From Actinomyces wuliandei (lineage in GTDB: Bacteria > Actinomycetota > Actinomycetes > Actinomycetales > Actinomycetaceae), in contig NZ_CP025227.1 in NCBI RefSeq assembly GCF_004010955.1, positions 1,054,001 through 1,118,000 on the forward strand: 64,000 nt of DNA, in the 5' to 3' direction. Made by a program: the position numbers and the translations under genes. The number at the start of each line of letters is the position of its first letter. The stretch's first letter is position 1. The notes beneath the pieces were generated by a model. It saw only the letters and a list, made by a program, of their open reading frames with translations. It was not told where the DNA came from and ran no database searches. Below are positions 8,773 through 18,219 of the stretch, one piece after another.

Positions 8773-10550
8773 GGAGCCTCCTGGCCTGGTGCGTGTGCCT
8801 CCTCGGTGCCCGTGCTGAAGTCGGCGGTGCCAGGGGAGTCGGAGGTGCTGGAGGTGACAGTTACGGTGTCCTGGGCCAGGGCGGCCAGGGCAGGACGGTG
8901 CGCGATGACGACCACGGTGCGTCCGGAGGCGTGCAGCGCACGTACCCCGTCGAGCACGTGGGCCTCGCTGGCCGCGTCCAGGTGCGCGGTAGGCTCGTCC
9001 ATGACGACCAGTGCGGCGGGTGCGAGCAGGGCACGGGTCAGGGCCAGGCGCTGGCGCTGTCCCACGCTGAGCCCCACGCCCCCCTGTCCCAGTGGTGTGG
9101 ACCAGCCCTGGGGCAGGGCGGACACGACCTCGTCCAGGCCGGTGGTCCGGGCCGCCTCAGCCAGGGCGGCGGGCACGCTGGCCAGGCGCGTCGAGCCCTC
9201 TGCAAGGGGTGACGAGGTGGCGGTGTCGCGCAGGCCGGTGTCACGCAGGACGTTGTCCAGCACGGTTCCGGGCACGATGACAGGGCGCTGAGGGACCCAG
9301 GAGACCTGCCGCCACCAGGTTGCGGGGTCGATGTCCTCCAGGCGGACTGTGCGGGAGGTCTCCCCCTGGGGGAGGACCGTGACCTCGCCCTTGTCAGCGG
9401 GAAGCAGGCCGAGGAGGACCTGGGTGGTCGTGGTCTTGCCAGCCCCGGAGGCGCCGGTCAGGACGACCAGGCGTCCGGGGCGGATCTGTGCGGACAGGTT
9501 GTGGGGTGCCCAGCGGCCCCGGGCCGACACGCACAGTCCCGTGATGCTGATGGTGCTGGAGGCCAGGTCCGGGCAGGCCTGCTGCCCTCGAGGTTGCACG
9601 GGAGTCTCCAGTACCTCGAAGACGGCGTCGGCAGCGGCCACCCCGTTGGCGGAGGCGTGGAACTGGAAGCCGACCTGGCGGATCGGCTGGTAGACCTCAG
9701 GGGCGATCATGAGCACCAGGAGGCCGGTGGACAGGTCCAGGCTGCCGTAGAGCAGGCGAAAGCCGACCTGGACGGCGACGATGGCCACGGACAGGGTGGT
9801 GATGAACTCCAGGACGGCTCCTGAGAGGAAGGCCACCCGCAGCGTGGACATCGTGGTGCGGTTGTAGGCGCGGCCCAGTGCCCGCACCCGTGCGGCCGGC
9901 CCCTTCTCACGACCGAGGGCCTTGAGCGTGGGCAGCCCGGCGAGCAGGTCGAGAACCTGTCCTCCCAGACGCTCCATGGCTTCCAGCCTCTCCTGGGAGT
10001 AGGCCTGGGTCATCCTGCCGATGAGGACCATGAACACCGGGATCAGGGGGATGGTGCAGATGACGACGACGGTGGAGGGCAGGTCCTGGGTCAGGAGCAC
10101 CACCGTGGTCGCCGGGGTCACGGTGGCTGCCAGCAGCAGCTGGGGCAGGTACCGGACGAAGTAGGGCTCCAGGTCCTCCAGCGCCCGGGTCAGCAGGGTG
10201 GCGGTGTCGGCACCGTGGAGGGCCAGCCAGCGAGGCCCCAGGGCGACCGCGTGCTGGAGGACCTGCCGACGCAGGTCAATGACAGTGCGGGTGGCTGCCC
10301 TGTGGGCAAGGGACTCCTGGAGGTAGAGCACCAGGGGGCGCATGACCACGACCAGCCCCAGGGCCAGCAGCAGGACGGGAACGCTGTGAGTGCTGCCCGA
10401 GCCGACCACTGTCGGAGCCACCACCTGTGAGACCAGCACGGCCTGGGCGATGACCAGTCCAGCCACGACGACGCCGCTGAGCGTGGTCATGGCGATGTAC
10501 CTGCGTGCCGCCCGAGCGTGACGCAGGAGACGTGGGTCAAGAGGCTTCAT
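8769..10550 (-). CDS. cydD: Thiol reductant ABC exporter subunit CydD
   Basis: Partner of CydC in the exporter required for functional cytochrome bd. It is 593 residues: a six-helix transmembrane domain (about 20-320) and a nucleotide-binding domain with Walker A GASGAGKTTTT, signature LSVGQRQRLAL, Walker B LVVMDEPTAHLD and H-loop VIAHR. It lies 52 bases downstream of cydB and overlaps cydC by 4 bases. The gene order cydA-B-D-C is the common actinobacterial one, which supports the D/C assignment. Confidence 0.92.
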   Translation of the reverse strand: MKPLDPRLLRHARAARRYIAMTTLSGVVVAGLVIAQAVLVSQVVAPTVVGSGSTHSVPVLLLALGLVVVMRPLVLYLQESLAHRAATRTVIDLRRQVLQHAVALGPRWLALHGADTATLLTRALEDLEPYFVRYLPQLLLAATVTPATTVVLLTQDLPSTVVVICTIPLIPVFMVLIGRMTQAYSQERLEAMERLGGQVLDLLAGLPTLKALGREKGPAARVRALGRAYNRTTMSTLRVAFLSGAVLEFITTLSVAIVAVQVGFRLLYGSLDLSTGLLVLMIAPEVYQPIRQVGFQFHASANGVAAADAVFEVLETPVQPRGQQACPDLASSTISITGLCVSARGRWAPHNLSAQIRPGRLVVLTGASGAGKTTTTQVLLGLLPADKGEVTVLPQGETSRTVRLEDIDPATWWRQVSWVPQRPVIVPGTVLDNVLRDTGLRDTATSSPLAEGSTRLASVPAALAEAARTTGLDEVVSALPQGWSTPLGQGGVGLSVGQRQRLALTRALLAPAALVVMDEPTAHLDAASEAHVLDGVRALHASGRTVVVIAHRPALAALAQDTVTVTSSTSDSPGTADFSTGTEEAHAPGQEAP

Positions 10551-10602
10551 CAGGACAAGGATAGTGGCCTGGCCCGAGTCCCTGGCTGCTCTGTCAGGCC
10601 GG

Positions 10603-11736
10603 TCAGTGGCCGATGTGCGCCTCCGGCTGGGCAGAGTCGCGGACCCGGGTGGGGTGGAGGCCCCCCTCGTCCGGGTTGACCTGGCTGGCGCTGATCCTGC
10701 CTGAGAAGACCTTGTAGCTCCAGATCGTGTAGGCCAGGACCCCGGGCATAAAGACCACCATGGCAGCCAGCATGATCATCAGCGTCGTGTCCGCGCTGGC
10801 GGCCTGTGTGAGGGTCAGGGAGTAGGCGGGGTCCACGGAGGAGCGCATCACGTCAGGCGCCATGGCGACGAAGATGAAAATGACGGCGAAGGCGATGCCC
10901 GCGAAGTGGAAGGCAAAGGCCTGGGTGCCTCGGTCGGCCCGGTTGGCGGCCAGGGACATGGTCAGCCCCAGCGCAGCCAGGGCCAGCGGGACCCAGGAGA
11001 GCATGCTGGCGGAGTAGACCAGCTGGGCCCACAGCGCCCACACCGCGGTCACGGCTGTCGAGGCCACCCCGAGCCGCTGCGAGGCGTCCTTGGCCCGCCG
11101 GGAGAGCTCTCCATCCGTCTTGATCCTGAGGAAGAGGGCACCGTGGCTGAGGAAGAGCAGGCAGGTGACGGCACCACCCAGGAGGGTGAAAGGGGTGAGC
11201 ATGGACCAGAAGCCGCTGGTGACCTGGTGCGCTGCCCCGCTGACCAGGCTGTCCGCCGGGACCTCGCTGGCGGGGACCACAGCGCCCGAGGCGGTCTCGA
11301 CGACCTCGACGTGCATGCCCTGGACCAGGTTGGCGAAGGTCACGCCCCACAGCACAGAGGGCACCCAGGCGGCCACAGTGTGGACCCAGTCCCAGCGGTC
11401 GCGCCATGACTGGGAGTTGATCTTGGGACGCCACTCGATGGCGCACACCCGGACGATGAGGCACAGGAGGATGAGGAGCAGGGGGATGTAGGCGCCGGAG
11501 AACAGGGTGCCGTACCACTCGGGGAAGGCGGCGAAGATAGTGGCACCGGCTGTAACCAGCCAGACCTCGTTACCGTCCCAGTGGGGGCCGATCGCCGTGA
11601 TCATGGCACGGCGCTCCCGCTCGTCACGGCCCAGGACTTTCAGGAGCATCCCCACTCCGAAGTCGAAGCCCTCCAGGGTGAGGTAGCCGACCCACAGGAC
11701 GGAGATGATGACGAACCACAGGACTGCCAGAGTCAT
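10603..11736 (-). CDS. cydB: Cytochrome bd ubiquinol oxidase subunit II
   Basis: Integral membrane subunit of the bd-type quinol oxidase, which reduces oxygen to water at high affinity without pumping protons. The 377 residues are strongly hydrophobic with about eight to nine helices. The N-terminus LWFVIISVLWVGYLTLEGFD and the following FGVGML are typical of CydB. It starts 19 bases after the cydA stop and is followed by cydD. The C-terminal tail of about 30 residues is polar and cytoplasmic by inference. Confidence 0.95.
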   Translation of the reverse strand: MTLAVLWFVIISVLWVGYLTLEGFDFGVGMLLKVLGRDERERRAMITAIGPHWDGNEVWLVTAGATIFAAFPEWYGTLFSGAYIPLLLILLCLIVRVCAIEWRPKINSQSWRDRWDWVHTVAAWVPSVLWGVTFANLVQGMHVEVVETASGAVVPASEVPADSLVSGAAHQVTSGFWSMLTPFTLLGGAVTCLLFLSHGALFLRIKTDGELSRRAKDASQRLGVASTAVTAVWALWAQLVYSASMLSWVPLALAALGLTMSLAANRADRGTQAFAFHFAGIAFAVIFIFVAMAPDVMRSSVDPAYSLTLTQAASADTTLMIMLAAMVVFMPGVLAYTIWSYKVFSGRISASQVNPDEGGLHPTRVRDSAQPEAHIGH

Positions 11737-11754
11737 GATGTGCCTGCCTTGTGC

Positions 11755-13260
11755 TCAGTAGTCGAAGGACAGGAGCGCCGGCGCGGCCGCGTCGTTGCTG
11801 GGGTCCTGGTCCCTCGGAGGTCTCTGGGTGCGTACGCCCTCACGGACGTAGCGTCGTAGCAGCATGAACCACACCATGCCCAGTGCTGCGTACAGGAGGG
11901 TGAAGATGGTTACTGAGGCCAGGACGGTACCTGCCGAGGCGGCGGTGGAGACCCCGTCAGCGGTGCGCATGTACACCTGGGAGACCGGGTCTGCCAGGTT
12001 GGGCACGACGACCCAGGGCTGGCGCCCCATCTCGGTGAAGATCCAGCCGAAGGAGCAGGCGACGAAGGGGAGCCACATCGTCCACAACGCCGCCCTGCCC
12101 AGCCACGGGCGGGTGATCAGCCTGTCGGACCGTAGCAGCCACAGGGCGAGCGCGCCGATGCCGACTGAGGCCATGCCCAGCCCGATCATGAGGCGGAAGG
12201 ACCAGAAGGTGATCATGACGTTGGGGGTGTAGTCGGCCTCCGCCGCGCCGGGCTCGTGCGCCTGGATGTAGTCGCTGTACATCTGCTGGGCGTCGTCCAG
12301 GCCGGTGAGCTCAGCGTTGACGTCGTTGGTGGCCATGAAGGAGTAGACCCCGGGAACCGAGATGAACCGTGTCATCCCGGTGTCGCAGTCGCCGAAGGCG
12401 ACAGCGGTGAACGGCGCCCGGGACTCGGTGTGGCACAGTCCCTCTGCTGCTGCCATCTTGGCGGGCTGCTCCTCGGTCACCAGGTGGCCCTGGAAGTGTC
12501 CTGACACCGCCGTGGCCAGCCCGGCGGCAAGCATGACGGTGGCGCCCAGCCGGGTGGTGCGCCGCCACAGGTGGCGGGCCTCGTAGTCCTGGTCGGCGCG
12601 CGCGGCCCGGGTCATCCACCACACGGACACCCCCAGGACCACCGTGCCGGCCACGAGGAGGGCCGAGGTGAGGACGTGGGTGGCCGTGGTCCACAGGATG
12701 GGGTTGGACAGCACGGCGACGAAGCCGGAGAAGCCGTCAAGCTCGGCGCGGCCGGTGTCCGGGTTGATGACGGCCCCCACGGGGTGCTGCATCCAGGAGT
12801 TGGCCGCCAGGATGAAGAAGGCCGAGAAGTTGGTCCCTGCGGCAACGGCCCACATGCACAGGTTGTGGAGCCTGGGGGAGAGGCGGTCCCAGCCGAAGAT
12901 CCACAGCCCCAGGAAGGTGGACTCCATGAAGAAGGCGAGCAGGGCCTCGAAGGCCAGAGGGGCACCGAAGATGTTCCCGACGAAGCGAGAGTACTCCGAC
13001 CAGTTCATGCCGAACTGGAACTCCTGGACAAGACCGGTGGCAACTCCCAGGGCGAAGTTGATGAGAAGGATCTTCCCGAAGAACTTCGCGGCGACAAGCC
13101 ACTGCTCGTTGCGCGTGCGCAGCCACAGCGCCTCCATGAGGGCGACCATCGGGGACAGGCCGATGGTGAGAGGCACGAGGATGAAGTGGTAGACGGTCGT
13201 GATGCCGAACTGCCAGCGAGCCAGGTCGAGGGAGTCCAGCGCCAGCGGTGCGATGACCAT
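11755..13260 (-). CDS. cydA: Cytochrome bd ubiquinol oxidase subunit I
   Basis: Haem-bearing catalytic subunit of cytochrome bd, accepting electrons from quinol at the outer face of the membrane. The N-terminal DLARWQFGITTVYHFILVP contains the first haem-ligand His; HVLTSALLVAGT holds the second conserved His region, and the GRQPW motif of the quinol loop is present. ATG 13260 gives 501 residues and has AAAGGTGG upstream; the in-frame GTG 9 bases earlier sits on top of that site. It is the first gene of cydABDC, behind a promoter-like element with an overlapping palindrome. Confidence 0.95.
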   Translation of the reverse strand: MVIAPLALDSLDLARWQFGITTVYHFILVPLTIGLSPMVALMEALWLRTRNEQWLVAAKFFGKILLINFALGVATGLVQEFQFGMNWSEYSRFVGNIFGAPLAFEALLAFFMESTFLGLWIFGWDRLSPRLHNLCMWAVAAGTNFSAFFILAANSWMQHPVGAVINPDTGRAELDGFSGFVAVLSNPILWTTATHVLTSALLVAGTVVLGVSVWWMTRAARADQDYEARHLWRRTTRLGATVMLAAGLATAVSGHFQGHLVTEEQPAKMAAAEGLCHTESRAPFTAVAFGDCDTGMTRFISVPGVYSFMATNDVNAELTGLDDAQQMYSDYIQAHEPGAAEADYTPNVMITFWSFRLMIGLGMASVGIGALALWLLRSDRLITRPWLGRAALWTMWLPFVACSFGWIFTEMGRQPWVVVPNLADPVSQVYMRTADGVSTAASAGTVLASVTIFTLLYAALGMVWFMLLRRYVREGVRTQRPPRDQDPSNDAAAPALLSFDY

Positions 13261-13741
13261 CAGCGCCACCTTTCAAAGATGACAATGGAGTTAGCAGGAG
13301 CGTCGCGACACGAGCCGCGGGGGACTCTGGTCCCAAAGTGTAGCGGCTCACTGACGGTTTGTCACAAACGGAGCGAAGTACAGCTGTGCTGTTACCGCAA
13401 GACCTGTGCCGGCTGTGGGTGCGGGTCAGGGACGTGGGGGGTGCGGGTCGGGGACGTAGGGCGCGCTACTGCCCTGGGGAGAGGGGCGGGTGTGGAATAC
13501 TTGCGCAGGTCCCGGGCGTCCCGTACCGATGTCTGGGGCAGGCACCCTGGGACGACCTCTTCCGGGAGCCTCGCGCCGCTGCAGGCGCCGCCGCGAGCCC
13601 GGCCTGTGCAGGCGTCAGGGGTGTCAGCGCCCACTAGCGGCGTACGCGACAGACTTTGTGGGTGCTCCTTACCGACAGGAGCGTGACCGTGCCGGACCGC
13701 CGGGGGTACGACGGCGGCGACGGCACCCGGACAACCTCGAT
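13261..13741. other. Divergent intergenic region between cydA and rne
   Basis: About 480 bases without a convincing gene. The cydA half holds a promoter-like element and a 13-bp imperfect palindrome (13337-13369). The rne half (about 13380-13741) is GC-rich and contains no reading frame with family resemblance; it may be a long rne leader, as RNase E mRNAs are often autoregulated through their 5' UTR, but no specific structure is claimed. Confidence 0.5.
13337..13369 (-). promoter_or_regulatory. Candidate cydA promoter with overlapping palindrome
   Basis: On the minus strand, GTGACA (-35-like, 13365-13360), a 17-base spacer and TACACT (-10-like, 13342-13337), about 70 bases before the cydA start. 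The -35 hexamer lies inside GTTTG-TGA-CAAAC (13357-13369), an inverted repeat with 5-bp arms. A repressor bound there would block the promoter. The core resembles half of redox-repressor (Rex-type) sites, but the match is partial. Confidence 0.4.
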
Positions 13742-16540
13742 ATGGCACGACGTACAGCAACAGAAGAAGACCACGGCGACCACAGGCCGCAGGAGGTCTC
13801 CCAGGGGTCGGCGACGCAGTCGGCCGACCACCACACGGTGTCAGCTGCGGCACCCCAGGAGGCTCCCGCTGCGGGGCCCCAGGACAAGGGCAACGAGGAG
13901 CCCCCGCGTCTTCCGGCGGCCTCGCTGCTCTTCCAGGCTCCTGACCCCAGCCGGGCGCGTCGCCGCAGGCGGGTCACACAGCAGTCTGTGGCACCAGACC
14001 CGGCCCCTGCCGCCTCCCGGCGTGCCGCGACCGCGCTGCGCGGAGGCTCTGGTGCTCAGCAGCAGGAGCCGACACAGGACAGAGACAGTCAGGACCCCGC
14101 CGCAGATGGTGCTGGCGGGACCGGAGGCTCGGTGGGTGGGAGCTTCTCGGGACCGGGCTCCTCGTCTGGACCCAGGCGGGGCCGCCGTCGCGCAGCCGCG
14201 GAGGAGTGGTCCCCGCAGGGCGAGGAGGAGATGGACGACAGCACGGGCAGCGGCACACGCGCAGACGCTGCCCGTGCTGACGAAGGCGAGCAGCCTGAGC
14301 AGACCGAGCAGGCCGAGTCCAGTGGGAGCCGCAGGCGTCGCCGCGGCAGCCGGGGGCGCCGCTCCCGCTCACGTACCGGTGCCGACGCAGAGGCAGTGGA
14401 CTCAAGCAGCCAGGACAGTCAGGGCAGAAGCCAGGACAGGGGCGGCACGTCGTCGCGGGAACCTGGTGACACCGGGCGGGAGGCTGCCGAGGACGTCCCT
14501 GACGCCTCGGAGGACTCCTCGACCTCCTCGGTCCCACGCCGCCGCCGTCGTTCGCGCACGCGCACGGAGCCAGGTCGGGAGGCCCGTGACGAGGTGACTG
14601 CGCTCAAGGGCTCGACCCGACTGGAGGCCAAGCGTCAGCGCCGTCGCGAGGGACGGGCTGCTGGCCGCCGCCGCAGCGTCGTCACCGAGGCCGAGTTCCT
14701 GGCCCGCCGTGAGAGCGTGGACCGGCAGATGATCGTGCGCGAGGCGGACGGCCTCAACCAGATCGCCGTCCTGGAGGACGGGCTGCTGGTAGAGCACTAC
14801 GTTGCTCGGCACACCCAGACCTCCATGGTCGGCAACGTCTACATGGGCCGGGTCCAGAACGTGCTGCCCTCAATGGAGGCTGCGTTCATCGACCTGGGCA
14901 AGGGGCGCAACGCCGTCCTCTACGCCGGCGAGGTTGACTGGGAGGCGGCCGACGCCGCTGGTCGGCCTCGCCGTATCGAGGACGCCCTGTCCAGCGGGGA
15001 CACGGTCCTGGTCCAGGTCACCAAGGACCCCATCGGGCACAAGGGGGCGCGGCTGACCAGCCAGGTCACCCTGGCCGGGCGCTACCTGGTCCTTGTCCCT
15101 GGGGGCAGCATGACTGGGATCTCGCGCAAGCTCCCCGATACCGAGCGGTCCCGGCTGCGCAAGATCCTTCAGCGCGTGGTCCCCGAGTCCGCAGGCGTGA
15201 TCGTGCGTACCGCCGCCGAGGGCGCCTCGGAGGACCAGCTGGCCGCCGACGTGGCCCGGCTGGTCTCCCAGTGGGAGGCGATCGACAAGAAGGCGGCCTC
15301 AGTGCGTAAGGGCAGCACCAAGGTCCCGGTGCTCCTCAAAGGGGAGCCAGAGCTGGCGGTGCGGGTCGTGCGGGACGTCTTCAACGAGGACTTCCGCAGG
15401 CTGGTGGTCTCCGGGTCCACCGCCTGGAAGACGATCTCCGGCTACGTCAACGACCTCAGCCCCGACCTGGCTGACCGCCTCGAGCACTGGACGAGCCCGG
15501 AGGACGTCTTTAGCGCCCACCGTGTGGACGAGCAGCTGGCCAAGGGCTTCGACCGCAAGGTCTGGCTTCCCTCTGGCGGGACCCTGGTCATTGACCGCAC
15601 CGAGGCGATGACCGTCATCGACGTCAACACCGGTCGGTTCACCGGGGCGGGCGGTACCTTGGAGGAGACGGTCACCCGCAACAACCTTGAGGCGGCCGAG
15701 GAGATCGTGCGGCAGCTGCGGCTGCGCGACATCGGCGGCATGATCGTCATCGACTTTGTCGACATGGTCCTGGAGTCCAACCGCGACCTGGTGCTGCGAC
15801 GTCTTGTCGAGTGCCTGGGCCGGGACCGTACCCGGCACCAGGTCACTGAGGTCACCTCGCTCGGTCTGGTGCAGATGACCCGCAAGCGCGTGGGACAGGG
15901 TCTGGTCGAGGCCTTCTCCACCACCTGCGAGACCTGCAGAGGCCGAGGCTTCATCGTGCACGACGAGCCGGTGGAGAACCAGCAGGTGGACATGTCCGCC
16001 TCCGCCTCGCGGGGAGCGGGCAAGGGGCGCGGACGCAGGAGCAGGGAGACCGGGTCCGGTCGGGACGCGGCACGTGCGTCCACCTCCGGGTCCAAGGCTG
16101 CGGACAGGTCCGCCAAGGAGGCGAGACAGGCCGGTCCCTCTGACCAGGACCAGGCCAAGGACCCGGGGCAGGCTGTGTCAGAGGTCTCCCCGGTGGTCTC
16201 CGTGACCTCCCAGGAGGAGGCGCGCTCCACGGTCCGCGGTGCCCTGGCCCAGATCGCCGCCGCCACCGAGCAGGCCCACCAGGCCCACGGAGACAGTGGG
16301 AACAGTGCGAGCAGCAGTGGGGATGGTGGGAGCAGCGGGAGCAGGACTGGCGCTGGGACTGGGACCCAGGCCAGGAGGCCCCGACGGCGTCGGGTCGTGA
16401 CCACCGAGGTGACCGCACCGCAGCCGGCGGCCCCGTCACCGGCTGTCGCACCCACGACTGCGTCTGCTGGCGCGCGGGCGGCCGGCACGCAGGCTGACGG
16501 CGACAGCGCTGCCAGCACCGTCGGCGACAGCACTGCCTAG
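13742..16540 (+). CDS. rne: Ribonuclease E/G
   Basis: Endoribonuclease central to mRNA turnover and rRNA/tRNA processing. The catalytic core starts near residue 328 with an S1 domain (RQMIVREADGLNQIAVLE, GNVYMGRV). The DNase I-like site has the magnesium aspartates in IDVNTGRF (about residue 625) and IVIDFVDM, followed by the Zn-link TCETCRGRG (about 728). The N-terminal 320 residues and the C-terminal 190 are disordered, Arg/Ser/Gly-rich and acidic-basic mixed, as in high-GC actinobacteria. ATG 13742 (MARRTATEEDHGD) is the best start although no clear ribosome site precedes it; the frame is open further upstream, so the start is uncertain. 932 residues. Confidence 0.93.
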   Translation: MARRTATEEDHGDHRPQEVSQGSATQSADHHTVSAAAPQEAPAAGPQDKGNEEPPRLPAASLLFQAPDPSRARRRRRVTQQSVAPDPAPAASRRAATALRGGSGAQQQEPTQDRDSQDPAADGAGGTGGSVGGSFSGPGSSSGPRRGRRRAAAEEWSPQGEEEMDDSTGSGTRADAARADEGEQPEQTEQAESSGSRRRRRGSRGRRSRSRTGADAEAVDSSSQDSQGRSQDRGGTSSREPGDTGREAAEDVPDASEDSSTSSVPRRRRRSRTRTEPGREARDEVTALKGSTRLEAKRQRRREGRAAGRRRSVVTEAEFLARRESVDRQMIVREADGLNQIAVLEDGLLVEHYVARHTQTSMVGNVYMGRVQNVLPSMEAAFIDLGKGRNAVLYAGEVDWEAADAAGRPRRIEDALSSGDTVLVQVTKDPIGHKGARLTSQVTLAGRYLVLVPGGSMTGISRKLPDTERSRLRKILQRVVPESAGVIVRTAAEGASEDQLAADVARLVSQWEAIDKKAASVRKGSTKVPVLLKGEPELAVRVVRDVFNEDFRRLVVSGSTAWKTISGYVNDLSPDLADRLEHWTSPEDVFSAHRVDEQLAKGFDRKVWLPSGGTLVIDRTEAMTVIDVNTGRFTGAGGTLEETVTRNNLEAAEEIVRQLRLRDIGGMIVIDFVDMVLESNRDLVLRRLVECLGRDRTRHQVTEVTSLGLVQMTRKRVGQGLVEAFSTTCETCRGRGFIVHDEPVENQQVDMSASASRGAGKGRGRRSRETGSGRDAARASTSGSKAADRSAKEARQAGPSDQDQAKDPGQAVSEVSPVVSVTSQEEARSTVRGALAQIAAATEQAHQAHGDSGNSASSSGDGGSSGSRTGAGTGTQARRPRRRRVVTTEVTAPQPAAPSPAVAPTTASAGARAAGTQADGDSAASTVGDSTA

Positions 16541-16631
16541 AGCGGGCCCCGGCCCGTGCGGCTGCCTCCTGTCGACTCCACCGGCTCTACGTACCTGGTA
16601 GTTGTCTGGTAGTGCTGTGGGGTACCCACGT

Positions 16632-16672
16632 CGGGCCGGGAAGGTGCGCTCCGTGTGCTCCTGCCCGGCCCG
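16632..16672. terminator. Hairpin between convergent rne and MFS genes
   Basis: Perfect 9-bp arms CGGGCCGGG (16632-16640) and CCCGGCCCG (16664-16672) with a 23-base loop, lying between two convergent genes. No T-run follows on either strand, so this would be an atypical actinobacterial terminator. Confidence 0.4.
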
Positions 16673-16718
16673 GCGGTAGTGGGTCTGGTGCGTGTGTGCC
16701 CCGGGTCTTCCTCCGGGC

Positions 16719-18107
16719 TCAGATGTCCTCCAGGGAGGTGCCCTTGGTCTCCCGGGCGAACATGTAGGTGATACCCCCGGCGAACAGCATGACCGCGAAG
16801 ATGAGGAAGGGGACCATGACGACCTCGACCGTAGGCTCGTCGCTGCCCATGAGGGCTCCCATGAAGTAGGGGCCGACAACCTTGGCCACCGACCCAATGC
16901 CGTAGCCCAGGCCCAGGCCCGTTGAACGGGCCTGGGTGGGGAACTGCTCGCCCCCGAAGGCGTTGAGGATGCCGAAGGCGCCGTCCCCGAAGGTCATGAT
17001 GATGAAGATGCCGACGAAGAAGACGTACCCGGCCGTGGTGGTCCCGCTGCTGTCAACCATCGTGGTGGACCAGGCGGCGATGAGCGCCCCGGTCCCGCCG
17101 ATCAGGCCACAGCCCAGCATGGTGTAGCGCCGTCCGATACGGTCGGAGATCCACGCCGACCCCAGGCGCCCCAGGAGGTCACCCAGGGAGACCAGCATGA
17201 ACAGCGTGGCCACGGCGGAGACGCTGAAGCCGAAGGACTGCCCCAGCAGGCTCTGCCCCCAGGACTGGACGGTGAAGGAGCCCAGGATAAAGGAGAAAGA
17301 CCCCACGGCCACCACCAGGAGCTGGCGCGGGTACCTGGTGAAGATCGCCGAGTAGGAGGTCGAGGCGGCCTGCTTGATCTCCGGAAGCCCGGCCACGTGC
17401 TCCACGGGGATCTCCATGGCCCAGGCGTAGGCCTGCCGCGCCTCCTGCTCCCGGCCCCGCGACTGCAGGAACCGGGGGGACTCGGGGACGACCCGGGTCC
17501 AGGCGAGCAGCACGATGGGGACACAGCCCACCGCGATCAGGCCCCGCCAGCCCAGGGTGTCACCGAAGTACCTGGTGACCAGGCCTCCGAGGAAGATGCC
17601 GGCCGGGATGAAGACACTGGTCAGCCCCGCCAGCAGGCCCCGCTGCCTGGCCGGGACGAACTCCTGGACGTAGGGCACGGAGGTGATGTTGAGGCCGCCT
17701 ACCCCGATGCCGACGCCAGTGCGCAGGACGGCCAGCAGCACCCAGCCGTTGACCGGGGTCAGGGCGGAGGCGGCGGTGAAGAGCACCAGGACGATGATGC
17801 AGGCGATGAAGGCGGTCCTGCGGCCCAGGCTGTCGGCCAGGCGGCCCCACATCACGGAGCCGATGACGGTGCCCAGGCCTGCGCCTGCCAGGATGACCCC
17901 GGAGTGGAAGCCTGTCAGGTTCCAGCCGGGGGACTCGATCAGCATGTTGACGATGAAGCCGATGAGGAACATGTCGAAGAACTCCGACACGTTGCCGACG
18001 ATAGCCATACCGATGAGGGACCGCTGGTGCCTGGTGAGAGGGTGGTTGTCTATCTGCTCAGGGGCGGTACGCCCCCGGGGAGGGCTTGTGGAGACGAGAG
18101 TGCTCAT
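16719..18107 (-). CDS. MFS transporter, sugar-porter type
   Basis: Twelve-helix major facilitator permease of 462 residues, most likely a proton symporter for a sugar or sugar acid. It has the loop 2-3 motif GRLADSLGRR, its second-half copy WISDRIGRR, and the sugar-porter signature PESPRFLQSRG after helix 6. It is the last gene of a minus-strand operon (lactonase, decarboxylase-like, epimerase, kinase, permease), with 112 bases separating it from the kinase. It thus probably supplies the substrate, taking the place that the UlaABC phosphotransferase system has in enterobacteria. No strong ribosome site is seen before ATG 18107. Confidence 0.82.
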   Translation of the reverse strand: MSTLVSTSPPRGRTAPEQIDNHPLTRHQRSLIGMAIVGNVSEFFDMFLIGFIVNMLIESPGWNLTGFHSGVILAGAGLGTVIGSVMWGRLADSLGRRTAFIACIIVLVLFTAASALTPVNGWVLLAVLRTGVGIGVGGLNITSVPYVQEFVPARQRGLLAGLTSVFIPAGIFLGGLVTRYFGDTLGWRGLIAVGCVPIVLLAWTRVVPESPRFLQSRGREQEARQAYAWAMEIPVEHVAGLPEIKQAASTSYSAIFTRYPRQLLVVAVGSFSFILGSFTVQSWGQSLLGQSFGFSVSAVATLFMLVSLGDLLGRLGSAWISDRIGRRYTMLGCGLIGGTGALIAAWSTTMVDSSGTTTAGYVFFVGIFIIMTFGDGAFGILNAFGGEQFPTQARSTGLGLGYGIGSVAKVVGPYFMGALMGSDEPTVEVVMVPFLIFAVMLFAGGITYMFARETKGTSLEDI

Positions 18108-18219
18108 CGTTGAACCAATCGTTGGTGGGTGCAGAAGGCGTGCCGGGCGCGTGGTCAGCGCCTGGCTGTGGGGCCGGGCGGGCGCCGCGTGGGCGGCGCG
18201 TGCAGAGAGGCTGCTGCCG

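Noticed and set aside
12571..13686. A 371-codon plus-strand frame opposite the cydA start and running into the rne leader
   Set aside because: Starts inside cydA on the other strand; no motif and no ribosome site.
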